This document shows positions 29,981-39,514 of a DNA stretch of 64,000 nucleotides, one piece after another. Position 1 is the stretch's first letter; the number at the start of each line of letters is the position of its first letter. Source of the stretch: Herbinix sp. (GTDB lineage Bacteria > Bacillota > Clostridia > Lachnospirales > Lachnospiraceae); contig JAQSYO010000001.1 in NCBI GenBank assembly GCA_029256105.1, forward strand, positions 265,987-329,986, given 5' to 3'. The notes below the pieces were generated by a model that saw nothing but the letters and a program-made list of their open reading frames with translations, made no database searches and had not been told where the DNA came from. Position numbers and translations under genes: made by a program.

Positions 29981-30724
29981 TTATTTCCAGTTACTCCGAT
30001 AATTCCTCTTCCGATATTCCTTTGGAGTTAGACCCGTATGTTTTTTAAAAACATGAATGAAATGACTGTGAGAATTAAATGCCAAATAGTTGCTGATCTC
30101 GGTTGCCGTGTAATCAGAATATTTTAACATATTTTCAGCGGCTTCAATCCTTTTGCTGACAATAAAGTTACCAATCGTTGTATTCATTTCTTTTTTAAAT
30201 AAACCACATATATACGTAACATTTTTTCCAACATGTTGTGCTAATTCTTCAATCGTTATGGAATCATGCAAATTGTTATAAATGTAGTCGATGCATTGAG
30301 AAACTGCAATTGAGATACTGCGTTTTGTTTGAATTTTTTTCATTCGTGCTGCATAATCGAATACGAATTCATGATGTAAGAGAGAAAGATCCTTAATACT
30401 CGTACAATTATCAAGCTTTCGTATATTTATATCGCTTAAAGTATAGGCAGTTTCTACATCCATGCCTCCTTCGATGCAAAATCTCGTGATAAAGGCAATT
30501 GTAATCGTAAGATGATATTGAATGTTTCGGAGTGGATTTTTGGATAGAATACCAAGCTGACGGTTATCTAAGGGAATCATAATTTGCTTTAATAATTCAG
30601 TATCTCCGTTCTTCACTGCTTCATAAAAACGAAGTTCTTTTTCATAGGACAGATGATTATAATGATCTTCTCTTTGTAAAAAAAGAGAATGAAGCAATTG
30701 AGAGTCTGTTAATTTTTCGTTCAT
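29981..30724 (-). CDS. AraC-family regulator
   Basis: Probable activator of the facing glucan genes. The C-terminal ~100 residues contain two helix-turn-helix units (SITIEELAQHVGKNVTYICG and YTATEISNYLAFNSHSHFIH) and the family signature FKKHTGLTPKEYRKR. The N-terminal ~140 residues are helical and have no cupin motif, like the YesN-type heads. GGGGAGGGG precedes the ATG at 30724; the longer in-frame start is not used. It is divergent from the GH16 gene, with 156 bases between their starts. Confidence 0.88.
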   Translation of the reverse strand: MNEKLTDSQLLHSLFLQREDHYNHLSYEKELRFYEAVKNGDTELLKQIMIPLDNRQLGILSKNPLRNIQYHLTITIAFITRFCIEGGMDVETAYTLSDINIRKLDNCTSIKDLSLLHHEFVFDYAARMKKIQTKRSISIAVSQCIDYIYNNLHDSITIEELAQHVGKNVTYICGLFKKEMNTTIGNFIVSKRIEAAENMLKYSDYTATEISNYLAFNSHSHFIHVFKKHTGLTPKEYRKRNYRSNWK

Positions 30725-30880
30725 GATAATTCCCCTCCCCATAAAAATTAGTATCAAATAATAATAGAATTATAACAGAAGAATTCGATAAAAAACAGAG
30801 TCTTATGATATTTATTTATGAATTTTGATGATAAAGTTTTATTGGTAATAAATAGCATAAGATTTGGAAAGGGGTATAAT

Positions 30881-33800
30881 ATGAGGAAAATTGGGAAAAA
30901 GGCAAGCATGGTCATCGTATTTTTGCTGGTCATTGCATTACTACCGGTATCGGGCTATCGTATGACGGAAGCCAAAACAAAGGTTAGTGTGAAAAGCATA
31001 GTATTTACGAAAGATATTGGTAAGACACTCGATTTATTCGTGGGTCAGACATATCAGTTACAAACAAAACTCACACCGTCAAATGCATCAAACAAGAAAG
31101 TAACTTATGAAAGCTCAGACAGTAAGATTGTAACCGTAAATTCCAGTGGTTTGTTAAAAGCGCTGAAAAAAGGAACTGTAAAGATTACGGTTATGGCCAA
31201 AGATGGAAGCGGGAAAAAAGCAGTTCTTACAGTACATTCAAAGGTTTGGGTTAGTAAAGTGACAATTATCGAACCGGTTGATCAGAATCTCGTCTTAACA
31301 AAAGGAAAAACCTTTACCATAAAAACAAAGGTTACACCCGCTAATGCAAGTAATAAAGCATTAAGCTTTAGTAGTTCAAATTCAAAAGTTTTAACTGTTA
31401 GCAGCACAGGAAAAGTTACCGTTAAAAGTTCCGGTAAGGCCACAATAATAGTGAAGGCAAAAGACGGTAGTGGTAAAGTAGATATTCTTAGGGTCATAGT
31501 TATCAATCCGGTAACATCAATAACATTAGCGGAATCAACTGTGACAAAGGAAGTTGGTTCCGATTATCAGATGTCAGCAACTGTATTACCAAGCGATGCT
31601 ACGAATAAAAAACTTGCCTATCGTAGTTCAGATACCAATTTGGCAGCAGTCGATGAAAGTGGCAAGGTATCATTAAAGAAAGAAGGTACCGTAACGATAA
31701 CAGCAGCGTCCACCGATGGAACAGATATAAAAGCTGCTGTCACTATAACGATTGCACCAGCTAAACCAGTAATCACAATTCCGATCATTTCTCCTCCAAT
31801 ACCAAGCGATACTCCGGCTCAGAACGATTCTTATAAGCTTGTTTGGCAGGATGATTTTAGCGGAGACACATTGAATACCGCGGATTGGAATTATGAATTA
31901 CATGAGCCCGGTTGGGTTAATAACGAATTACAGCAGTATACGAACTCTATAGATAATATCTTTGTTAGCGATGGAAATCTTGTTATAAAAGCAATGAAAA
32001 CTGAGGATGAAAATGGAACAACTTATACCTCTGGCAGAGTGAATACCCAAGGAAAGCATGACTTTAAATATGGACGCTTTGAAATAAGAGCAAAGATGAC
32101 CAAGGGTCAGGGCTTTTTGCCGGCAATCTGGATGATGCCTACCAATGAAAATATTTATGGCCAATGGCCAAAATGCGGTGAAATTGATATCTCAGAGGTG
32201 CTAGGTAATCAGACAAATAAGACCTATGGTACCCTTCATTTTGGAGAACCGCATACACAAAAACAGGGAAGCTATACCTTGGCAAATGGTGATTATTCAA
32301 ACGGATACCATGTATATTCCGCTGAATGGGAACCAAGTGAAATCCGGTTCTATGTAGATGGTATTTTATATAATACTGTAAATGATTGGTTTACAAAGAA
32401 TGCAGGCTTCAAAGAAGCGACCTATCCGGCTCCGTTTGATCAGCCCTTCTACCTCATTCTTAACCTTGCAGTTGGTGGAAACTGGCCGGGTAATCCTGAT
32501 CAGACAACACAATTTGATGAAAATTCAGAACTTAAGATTGATTATGTAAAAGTATACCAAAAAGACAGTTACGATGAAAATGTTCAGAAACCTAGTTCTG
32601 ATATTACCTTCCGTGATCCGGACGCAACCGGTAACTATATTAACAATGGTGATTTCTCTGTAAACGAGAATTTAGCTGATAGTAATGATTGGGGATTTTT
32701 ACTTGCCGGAACAGGAGCTGCAACGGCTGATATTACTGGCAATGAGCTTCATATCAATACAACAAATGCCGGAAATTTGAATTACAGCGTTCAGTTTGTA
32801 CAACCGAATTTACCGATGGAAAAAGGATACCGTTATAGATTAACCTTTGATGCATCGGCAGCAGCAGACCGGACCATGATAGTTGATATATCCGCTCCTG
32901 ATTATGGCTATATTCGTTATTTGGCGGACACAACAATAAATTTAACGACTTCGAAACAGAGCTACAGCTATGAATTCGATATGTTAAACAACAGCGATAC
33001 AAATGGCAGAGTTGAATTCAATTTTGGTAATCAAGGTTCAACAGACAGGGTAACGATCAGTAATGTAAGACTTGTGAAAGTTGGTCCGGCAGTGATCCCG
33101 CCGGAGGTTAAGAGTGTGTTGCCGGATGGAAACTATGTATACAATGGTGAGTTCCAGGAAGGAACGAATCGACTTGGCTATTGGGATATCGATAACCAAT
33201 GTAATGGTGCACAAGTAGAGGTTACCAATATCAATAATATTCATGAACTCAAAGCAACAGTTCCAAGCAGTGTTACTGGTTTGAACCAAGTAGCTGTTCA
33301 ACAGGATCCGATCGCTATATCAGGCGGAAAAACCTATGAATTGAGCTTTGACGCATATGGAGATAGCAATCAAACGATACAGGCAACGATTGCAGGAAAT
33401 CAGTTTGATGCAGTATTAACAAACACAAAAACAACCTATAAGTATTCTTTCACAACAGATAGCGGACTTACCGCGGGAGCATTAAAAATTCTCCTTGGAG
33501 TTGCCGGAACAACCTGTATTGATAATGTGCGTATTCAGGAAGACAGTTTGTTGCTTAACGGTGATTTCTCTAATGGTTTTACGGGCTATGAGGTGTTTAC
33601 AGACGGAAGTGTCTCCAGTCAGGTGACTTATGTTGTCGATGGACTTACTGAAAACAATGCAGCTGCTTTCGACATTAAGGATACCGGAGATCAGGATTGG
33701 AAAATCCAACTAAAACAGAATAACATCAAACTGGAAAACGGCAAATGGTATAAGATTACGCTGGATGCGAAATCATCCATGAATCGTGCCATTATGTATG

Positions 33801-34501
33801 CACTTCAGAAAGACGGTTCCCAGGATAATGATTGGACACCTTACTCCGGAACCCAGATTATTAACCTCACGAACACATATAATTCGTTTTCAACAACCTT
33901 CCAAATGACCTCAGCAACAGACCCATCTACAATATTAAGTATTTCAATGGGAAGCGTAGGAGGAACACGTATTACAGATCAGCACCAGGTTTATATAGAT
34001 AATATTACACTGGAAGAAGTAGAGGCACCGCCATTGAATCCGGTAGATGAAGGCGCAGAACTGATTCAAAATGGAGATTTTGCAGCTGCCGGTGATCACT
34101 GGAACATTTGGTCAATTACTGCCCCTGGTGCTGCTAATGTAACTTTTTTGGCGGGGAAAGTAAGTTATGACATAACAAATCCCGGAAATGATGATTGGAA
34201 TGTTCAATTAAAACAAGGTGGTCTTTTAATGGAAAACCAAGCTTCCTACATCGTGACCTTTAAAGTTAAATCTACACAGTCTCGTTCCATTAAAGTTGCG
34301 TTCCTAAATGCATCTTATGATTGGTATGGCGGCGCAGATATCAGCCTGAATGCCGATGAGGAACAAACAGTGACGCAGACGATTGTTGTTACGAAACAAA
34401 CTGACCCGGCAATTGATTTTGTAATTTCAATGGGTAAAATTGGTGATACACCGGCTTCCACTATTGAAATCAGCAATGTAAGCTTGAAAAAGATATCGTA
34501 A
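30881..34501 (+). CDS. Secreted GH16 beta-glucanase (laminarinase-like) with Ig-like and CBM modules
   Basis: Predicted extracellular endo-beta-1,3(4)-glucanase. The 1206 residues run: signal peptide (about 1-32), three bacterial Ig-like (BIG_2) domains (about 35-285), a proline-rich linker, the GH16 catalytic domain (about 300-545), then four CBM4/9-like beta-sandwich modules, each opening with an N-G-[DE]-F motif (near 585, 749, 891 and 1060). The catalytic GEIDISE holds E434, D436 and E439; the Ser after Ile and the WMMPT loop fit laminarinases rather than lichenases. No SLH or LPXTG anchor is seen, so it is released or held by its modules. GGAAAGGGG lies before the ATG; the longer frame lacks a signal peptide. 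Confidence 0.88.
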   Translation: MRKIGKKASMVIVFLLVIALLPVSGYRMTEAKTKVSVKSIVFTKDIGKTLDLFVGQTYQLQTKLTPSNASNKKVTYESSDSKIVTVNSSGLLKALKKGTVKITVMAKDGSGKKAVLTVHSKVWVSKVTIIEPVDQNLVLTKGKTFTIKTKVTPANASNKALSFSSSNSKVLTVSSTGKVTVKSSGKATIIVKAKDGSGKVDILRVIVINPVTSITLAESTVTKEVGSDYQMSATVLPSDATNKKLAYRSSDTNLAAVDESGKVSLKKEGTVTITAASTDGTDIKAAVTITIAPAKPVITIPIISPPIPSDTPAQNDSYKLVWQDDFSGDTLNTADWNYELHEPGWVNNELQQYTNSIDNIFVSDGNLVIKAMKTEDENGTTYTSGRVNTQGKHDFKYGRFEIRAKMTKGQGFLPAIWMMPTNENIYGQWPKCGEIDISEVLGNQTNKTYGTLHFGEPHTQKQGSYTLANGDYSNGYHVYSAEWEPSEIRFYVDGILYNTVNDWFTKNAGFKEATYPAPFDQPFYLILNLAVGGNWPGNPDQTTQFDENSELKIDYVKVYQKDSYDENVQKPSSDITFRDPDATGNYINNGDFSVNENLADSNDWGFLLAGTGAATADITGNELHINTTNAGNLNYSVQFVQPNLPMEKGYRYRLTFDASAAADRTMIVDISAPDYGYIRYLADTTINLTTSKQSYSYEFDMLNNSDTNGRVEFNFGNQGSTDRVTISNVRLVKVGPAVIPPEVKSVLPDGNYVYNGEFQEGTNRLGYWDIDNQCNGAQVEVTNINNIHELKATVPSSVTGLNQVAVQQDPIAISGGKTYELSFDAYGDSNQTIQATIAGNQFDAVLTNTKTTYKYSFTTDSGLTAGALKILLGVAGTTCIDNVRIQEDSLLLNGDFSNGFTGYEVFTDGSVSSQVTYVVDGLTENNAAAFDIKDTGDQDWKIQLKQNNIKLENGKWYKITLDAKSSMNRAIMYALQKDGSQDNDWTPYSGTQIINLTNTYNSFSTTFQMTSATDPSTILSISMGSVGGTRITDQHQVYIDNITLEEVEAPPLNPVDEGAELIQNGDFAAAGDHWNIWSITAPGAANVTFLAGKVSYDITNPGNDDWNVQLKQGGLLMENQASYIVTFKVKSTQSRSIKVAFLNASYDWYGGADISLNADEEQTVTQTIVVTKQTDPAIDFVISMGKIGDTPASTIEISNVSLKKIS

Positions 34502-34524
34502 TAAGATTTAAAGTTTAATGTAGA

Positions 34525-34562
34525 TTGAGGCACAGGCAATTTATACTTATGCTTGTGCCTCA
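34525..34562 (+). terminator. Hairpin after the GH16 gene
   Basis: 34525-34538 pairs with 34549-34562 (one G-U). There is no long T-run; it may be a leaky terminator or an mRNA end stabiliser before the phosphorylase gene. Confidence 0.6.
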
Positions 34563-34591
34563 ACCTGATTTAAAGGAATAGTTATAATAAA

Positions 34592-34638
34592 GAAAGGAAA
34601 AGGATGATTTATTAATTATAAAATCATGCAGAACTAAT
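34592..34638 (+). promoter_or_regulatory. Shine-Dalgarno separated from the start by a hairpin
   Basis: AAAGGAAAAGG (about 34593-34603) lies some 36 nt before the GH94 ATG, too far on its own. ATGATTT (34604-34610) and AAATCAT (34621-34627) form a hairpin between them that would shorten the distance to 11 nt. No other ribosome site is seen. Confidence 0.45.
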
Positions 34639-37053
34639 ATGCAATATGGATATTTTGATGATGAAAAAAGAGAATATGTAATCACCAGACCGGATACACC
34701 GGCCCCGTGGGTGAACTATCTCGGTTCCCCTGAATACGGCGCTATTATTTCAAATAATGCTGGTGGCTATAGTTTTGCCAAGTCCGGCGCTGATGGTCGA
34801 ATATTACGTTATGTATTTAATCATTTTGACCAGCCGGGCCGCTATCTCTATATTCGGGATAACGACAGCAAGGATTACTGGTCAGCCTCCTGGCAGCCTG
34901 TCGGTAAGGAGCTTACATCCTACAAGAGTGAGTGTCATCATGGGACAGCATATACACGAATGGATGCTGAGTACAGCAAAATTTATTCCGAAGCACTATA
35001 TTATGTTCCGCTCCATGAGTCCTATGAGGTTTGGCATTTAAAATTGACAAATCGCTCTGACACGACACGCAATTTATGCATTACAGGGTATGCGGAATTT
35101 ACGAATAATAACAACTATGAACAGGATCAGGTCAACCTGCAATATTCACAGTTTATTACTAGAACAGTTTTCTGTGGTGATCGAATTCGCCATACGATTC
35201 ATAGCAATCTAGATAAGCTGGAGGAAGGGGAAACGGTTGATAACAAGACAGCGATTGACCGCTTTTTTGGCTTAGCCGGAGCAGAAGCTTCCTCCTATTG
35301 TGGGGATAAAGATAAATTTTTAGGGCCTTATCATGGATATGGGAACCCAGTCGGTGTAATCAATGGTAATCTGGGCGACGAGCTGAATTATAATGGAAAT
35401 GGGTGTGGTGCTATTTCTACTACACTTACACTGGCACCCGGAGAATCAAAGCAGCTGGCCTTTATCTTGGGAATGAAGACTGATAGGGAAGCAGAGTGTA
35501 TCTTGAAACAATATCAGAATCCGAGCGAGGTATGTGAGAAAGAGCTGGAGGAACTGATTAGTTTCTGGCATGAGAAGCTTTCGCATTTCCGGGTAAAAAC
35601 TCCGAGTCAGGAATTTAATACTATGTTAAACACATGGAATGCCTATAATTGCTTTATAACCTTTCTGTGGTCTCGTGCGGCCTCCTTCTTTTATTGCGGC
35701 CTTCGTAATGGATACGGATATCGTGATACGGTTCAGGACATTCAAGGAATTATCCATCTTGCCCCTGAAATGGCTGAGGAGAAGATTCGATTTATGCTTT
35801 CCGCACAGGTGGATAATGGTGGTGGGTTGCCTCTTGTAAAGTTTACTCACAATCCGGGACAGGAAGATACACCGGAGGATGCCTCTTATGTAAAGGAAAC
35901 GGGACATCCTGCTTACCGAGCAGATGATGCTTTATGGCTATTCCCGACCATTTATAAATATGTTTCTGAAACGGGAAATCTTTCCTTTATGGATGAGATT
36001 ATACCGTTTGCAAATCAGGGACAAGGCACTGTTTATGAGCATTTGAGGCGTGCTATAGATTTTTCCATGAACCATCTGGGAGTACACGGTATGCCTGCTG
36101 GATTACATGCAGATTGGAATGACTGCCTGCGACTTGGAAGGAAAGGGGAATCAACTTTTGTTGCTTTCCAGTTCTATTATGCAATGACAATTTTAAAAAA
36201 GTTCGCACAGTATAAGGGCGATAAGGAATATATGAATTACCTTGATGATAGTCAGGAGAAGTTAGGAGTTATTATCGGGGAACATTGTTGGGATGAGGAT
36301 CGTTTCATCCGTGGGTTCACTGAAGAGGGAGAAATAATCGGAAAACGTTCCGATCCAGAAGCAAATATGTGGTTAAATCCACAGAGCTGGGGAGTGATCA
36401 GTGGTTATGCCGAGAAGGGACAAGCTGATATTGCTCTTGACAGCGTATACAGGTTATTGAATACAGGGTATGGAGCAGCTTTAATGGACCCGCCATACCA
36501 TGAACATGCTTTTGACGGTGCTCTTGCCGTTATTTACAATGCCGGATCGAAGGAGAATGCGGGTATTTTTTCACAGTCCCAGGGTTGGATTATTCTTGCG
36601 GAAGCCTTGCGAGGACACGGTGATCGTGCTTTCACCTATTTTATGGAGAATGCACCTGCTGCCCAGAATGATTGTGCGGAAATACGTAGACTGGAACCTT
36701 ATTGTTACGGGCAATTCACAGAAGGCAAATATAGTCCTAATTTCGGCCGTTCCCATGTACATTGGCTTACAGGTACCGCATCTACCATTATGGTAGGCTG
36801 CATAGAGGGTATCTTAGGGTTACGTCCGGATCCTTATGGAATCAAGATAGACCCTTCTATTCCGAAGGAATGGGAAACCTTTGAGATTGAGAAAGATTTC
36901 AGAGGAAGTCATTTACATATTATGGTTAGAAACCCTGGTCATGTAGAATCGGGATGCAAAAAGCTTATAGTAGATGGTAAGGAAATAGAAGGAAACTATA
37001 TCCTTGCTGAGTTGCTGAAAGAATATGCAGATATTGAATTGACGATATCTTAA
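34639..37053 (+). CDS. GH94 glycoside phosphorylase
   Basis: Cytosolic inverting phosphorylase of the cellobiose/chitobiose phosphorylase family; it splits a beta-disaccharide with phosphate into sugar-1-phosphate and sugar. The 804 residues begin MQYGYFDDEKREYVITRPDT, the usual GH94 start, with the N-terminal beta-sandwich (to about 280), a helical linker and an (alpha/alpha)6 barrel. The general acid sits in HADWNDCL near residues 492-495; phosphate-site residues include the NYGAAL-like segment and the SQGW region. The specificity is inferred: following a secreted laminarinase suggests laminaribiose, but cellobiose or chitobiose cannot be ruled out by eye. Confidence 0.85.
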   Translation: MQYGYFDDEKREYVITRPDTPAPWVNYLGSPEYGAIISNNAGGYSFAKSGADGRILRYVFNHFDQPGRYLYIRDNDSKDYWSASWQPVGKELTSYKSECHHGTAYTRMDAEYSKIYSEALYYVPLHESYEVWHLKLTNRSDTTRNLCITGYAEFTNNNNYEQDQVNLQYSQFITRTVFCGDRIRHTIHSNLDKLEEGETVDNKTAIDRFFGLAGAEASSYCGDKDKFLGPYHGYGNPVGVINGNLGDELNYNGNGCGAISTTLTLAPGESKQLAFILGMKTDREAECILKQYQNPSEVCEKELEELISFWHEKLSHFRVKTPSQEFNTMLNTWNAYNCFITFLWSRAASFFYCGLRNGYGYRDTVQDIQGIIHLAPEMAEEKIRFMLSAQVDNGGGLPLVKFTHNPGQEDTPEDASYVKETGHPAYRADDALWLFPTIYKYVSETGNLSFMDEIIPFANQGQGTVYEHLRRAIDFSMNHLGVHGMPAGLHADWNDCLRLGRKGESTFVAFQFYYAMTILKKFAQYKGDKEYMNYLDDSQEKLGVIIGEHCWDEDRFIRGFTEEGEIIGKRSDPEANMWLNPQSWGVISGYAEKGQADIALDSVYRLLNTGYGAALMDPPYHEHAFDGALAVIYNAGSKENAGIFSQSQGWIILAEALRGHGDRAFTYFMENAPAAQNDCAEIRRLEPYCYGQFTEGKYSPNFGRSHVHWLTGTASTIMVGCIEGILGLRPDPYGIKIDPSIPKEWETFEIEKDFRGSHLHIMVRNPGHVESGCKKLIVDGKEIEGNYILAELLKEYADIELTIS

Positions 37054-37162
37054 TTTTGTTATTGATTACCTGATCATTTAGTAGGATTTTGCAAAATAGC
37101 TAATTAAGCTACGGGACTTAGCCCGAATTTATGGAAACATTGAAGAATGGTCAATATGACTA

Positions 37163-37291
37163 CCTGAAGATAAAGAATCTCAAGAAATCCGCAGTGAAAA
37201 ACTTTTGCATTATTTGAAAGTCCAGAGAAAGAGGCAGCAAAAAATACTGATAAATATTTACGACCAACTTACGACAGTTTTACGACCATAA
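37163..37291 (+). other. Possible remnant open frame in a gene-free region
   Basis: A 42-codon frame (PEDKESQEIRSEKLLHYLKV, continuing to VLRP) without a start codon or ribosome site; upstream it is cut by a TGA in the same phase. It has protein-like composition but no family was recognised. The 930-base gap from 37054 to 37981 otherwise holds a large imperfect hairpin and an 87-bp tandem repeat. Confidence 0.25.
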
Positions 37292-37449
37292 TAATGATAT
37301 GTAAATAATAATAAATTGGCAAGAAAAACAAAACATGCTGGAATTAAGGAAATGAAGACATATGAAAGGATTTACAGTATCAGGAATGATTTCCCGACGA
37401 TGAAAAACAAAGAATAAGTTTTACAAATATATAACACTTGTATATATAA

Positions 37450-37519
37450 GAATGAATTTCCCACTGGATATGATTCTTGCATATACAGAACACCTATAAA
37501 TATCCAATGGAATTCATTC
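37450..37519. repeat. REP-like long imperfect hairpin, copy 1
   Basis: GAATGAATT (37450-37458) pairs with AATTCATTC (37511-37519), and GGATAT (37466-37471) with ATATCC (37500-37505). The outer arm with its ATAAG lead-in is the same sequence as the outer arm of the hairpin at 63846-63887, so two members of one dispersed hairpin family lie in this window. Confidence 0.55.
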
Positions 37520-37692
37520 TATGTTAGCCAAAAATTCAGCAATAGTTGAATTCTTTCCCTTGTTCATGAGCCTCACTCTCTTGCAGGTATTAATTTCCTG
37601 GCATATGCAGTAGAAGTTTATGGCCAGGGGTTTTTTGTATCTGGTTTAAATTTTCCAAATTAGAAAAAAATTCTCGAAATTCAATCTCGGTT

Positions 37693-37876
37693 ATGATATA
37701 ATGAAAGCGGAATGAGGAAATGCAAGCTTGCTAGCAGCTTCCGATTGGAGTAACAAGATCATGAACATGCTACCTGTTCATGATATAATGAAAGCGGAAT
37801 GAGTAATTGAAAGCATACTTGCAGAATCCGATTTGAGCAACAAGATCATGAATATGCTATCTGTTCATGATATAAT
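37693..37876. repeat. 87-bp tandem repeat carrying TATAAT boxes
   Basis: Two full copies (37693-37779, 37780-37866) and the start of a third. Each copy starts ATGATATAATGAAAGCGG, giving TATAAT at 37697, 37784 and 37871, exactly 87 bases apart. Next to the second TATAAT lies the inverted repeat TCATGAAC (37759-37766) / GTTCATGA (37776-37783), and next to the third a slightly altered copy. They lie 100-290 bases before the c-di-AMP operon, so they could be tandem promoters with operators. Confidence 0.75.
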
Positions 37877-37981
37877 AAATACTACTATGCTACATAAAGC
37901 TTTTTAATATCTGCAAGGATTGAATATTTCTGGAAAATACTGTGAATGATTGAAGAGAGAATTCCAGGATATGGAGGGTCT

Positions 37982-38383
37982 ATGTTAAACAACAATAAAA
38001 TCAGGCTAATGACCAAGCTTGCTCTTTATGAGAACAAGGAAGGAAAAGAGGACATAAGCCTAAGTAAATATTATAAAACAGATTATGTTAGATATCAGGT
38101 TATCAAATCAATCATTAATGCTACGATTGGTTATGCTTTAATTTTGGTTTTAGTATTCATCTATAAATCAGAGTACTTGATAAAAAATGCAGTAATTTTG
38201 GATTATAAAGCTCTTGGAGCTTATGTTTTAGGGTTTTATATCATGGTAATCGCAGTATACGGCTTAGGATCAGTGGTTGGATATTCTATCAAATATGATT
38301 TTTCACGTAAAAAACTAGCTCGGTATTATAAATTACTGAAGCATTTGAATAAAATCTATAAGGATGAGACACCGGAGTCTTAG
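37982..38383 (+). CDS. Two-helix membrane protein of the c-di-AMP operon
   Basis: No family named with confidence. The 133-residue protein has a charged cytoplasmic start, two membrane helices (about residues 42-62 and 80-103) and a basic C-terminal tail. GGAGGG lies 6 nt before the ATG at 37982; a CTGGAA/TTCCAG hairpin (37930-37935, 37962-37967) precedes it. It heads a set of same-strand genes (next gap 18 bases) running through cdaA and cdaR, so a membrane role near diadenylate cyclase is possible. Confidence 0.6.
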   Translation: MLNNNKIRLMTKLALYENKEGKEDISLSKYYKTDYVRYQVIKSIINATIGYALILVLVFIYKSEYLIKNAVILDYKALGAYVLGFYIMVIAVYGLGSVVGYSIKYDFSRKKLARYYKLLKHLNKIYKDETPES

Positions 38384-38401
38384 GTTTGGGAGGATAACAA
38401 A

Positions 38402-39466
38402 ATGATGCCTTTATTGGTATTTAGAGAACGAGTTAAGAATTTTTATCAAAGAAATGATATCTATATTACCCCGGTAATAAAATTTATATTTGCTTTTATT
38501 GCATTTTCAACAATTAATAGAGAAATTGGGTATGATGCAAGGGTAGAGTCGATACCTGTAGTACTTGGCTTGTCTTTACTAAGCGCATTTACACCCTCCG
38601 CAATTATGGTCCTTTTAGCAACACTTATTGCGATTTTACATGTTTATTTTGTATCACCGGTTCTATCAATTATTATAATAATAATATTGCTTATATTATA
38701 TTTTTTATTTGCTAGATTTACACCGCGGTTAGGTTATGTAGTATTAGCTGTTCCGATATTGTATTTTCTAAAGATACCATATGTAATACCAATATTATTG
38801 GGAATTATATCAGCACCGATTGCAATTATTCCAACTGCATGTGGCGTTATTATTTATTTTTTATTACAGATTATTAAAACTGCAATCACGATGCAGGTGA
38901 CATCTTCGATTGATGATATCCTTCAAATTTACACCTTTGTAATTGATAGTTTGGTGGGAAATAAGTTGATGATTATGTCTATCGTTATCTTTGGATTAAT
39001 TCTTCTGGTGGTGTTTTATGTAAGGAAGTTGAAATTTGACTATGCATTTGAGATTTCAATTGCTGCCGGAGCTATCACCAGTGTGTTGGGATTTTTAGTT
39101 AGTGATTTAATTTTTGATAATTCAGAGCAGATACTTAGCATGATTTTAGGTACCATTGTATCAGCAGGTATTGTTTATGTTATTCATTTCTTTAAATTAA
39201 CCCTGGATTATTCCGGCGTTGAACACGTCCAATTTGAAGATGATGTATATTACTATTATGTGAAAGCTGTACCTAAGGTTACAGTTACGACACCACAGAT
39301 GAGAGTAAAACATATTAATGTAAAAAGTGCTGAACAGGGGGTATCAAGAGCAGGACTTCACAGACATGATAGAGACGCAGAAGAAGAGTACGATGAAGAT
39401 GACGATGCCTATTCGGATCATAGCGATGATTACGATTATAACAGTGGGTCAAAAACAGATAAGTAA
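38402..39466 (+). CDS. Polytopic membrane protein with acidic tail, upstream of cdaA
   Basis: A 354-residue membrane protein with about eight to ten hydrophobic helices across residues 20-270 and a hydrophilic C-terminal tail (about 290-354) that ends in a highly acidic Asp/Glu/Tyr/His-rich stretch (DAEEEYDEDDDAYSDHSDDY). No transporter family is recognised. The start follows GGGAGGAT; two ATG codons are adjacent (38402, 38405). It is 48 bases before cdaA and probably cotranscribed. The acidic tail might bind metal or a basic partner; this is inference. Confidence 0.6.
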   Translation: MMPLLVFRERVKNFYQRNDIYITPVIKFIFAFIAFSTINREIGYDARVESIPVVLGLSLLSAFTPSAIMVLLATLIAILHVYFVSPVLSIIIIIILLILYFLFARFTPRLGYVVLAVPILYFLKIPYVIPILLGIISAPIAIIPTACGVIIYFLLQIIKTAITMQVTSSIDDILQIYTFVIDSLVGNKLMIMSIVIFGLILLVVFYVRKLKFDYAFEISIAAGAITSVLGFLVSDLIFDNSEQILSMILGTIVSAGIVYVIHFFKLTLDYSGVEHVQFEDDVYYYYVKAVPKVTVTTPQMRVKHINVKSAEQGVSRAGLHRHDRDAEEEYDEDDDAYSDHSDDYDYNSGSKTDK

Positions 39467-39514
39467 ATGGGATCGTTTCGCTAAGAAAGTATTTTGCGGT
39501 AGGGGAGAAGGCAT

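Noticed and set aside
37054..37690. Degraded insertion sequence in the long gap
   Set aside because: No transposase motif, terminal inverted repeats or target duplication could be found; only a short coding-like remnant and a hairpin.
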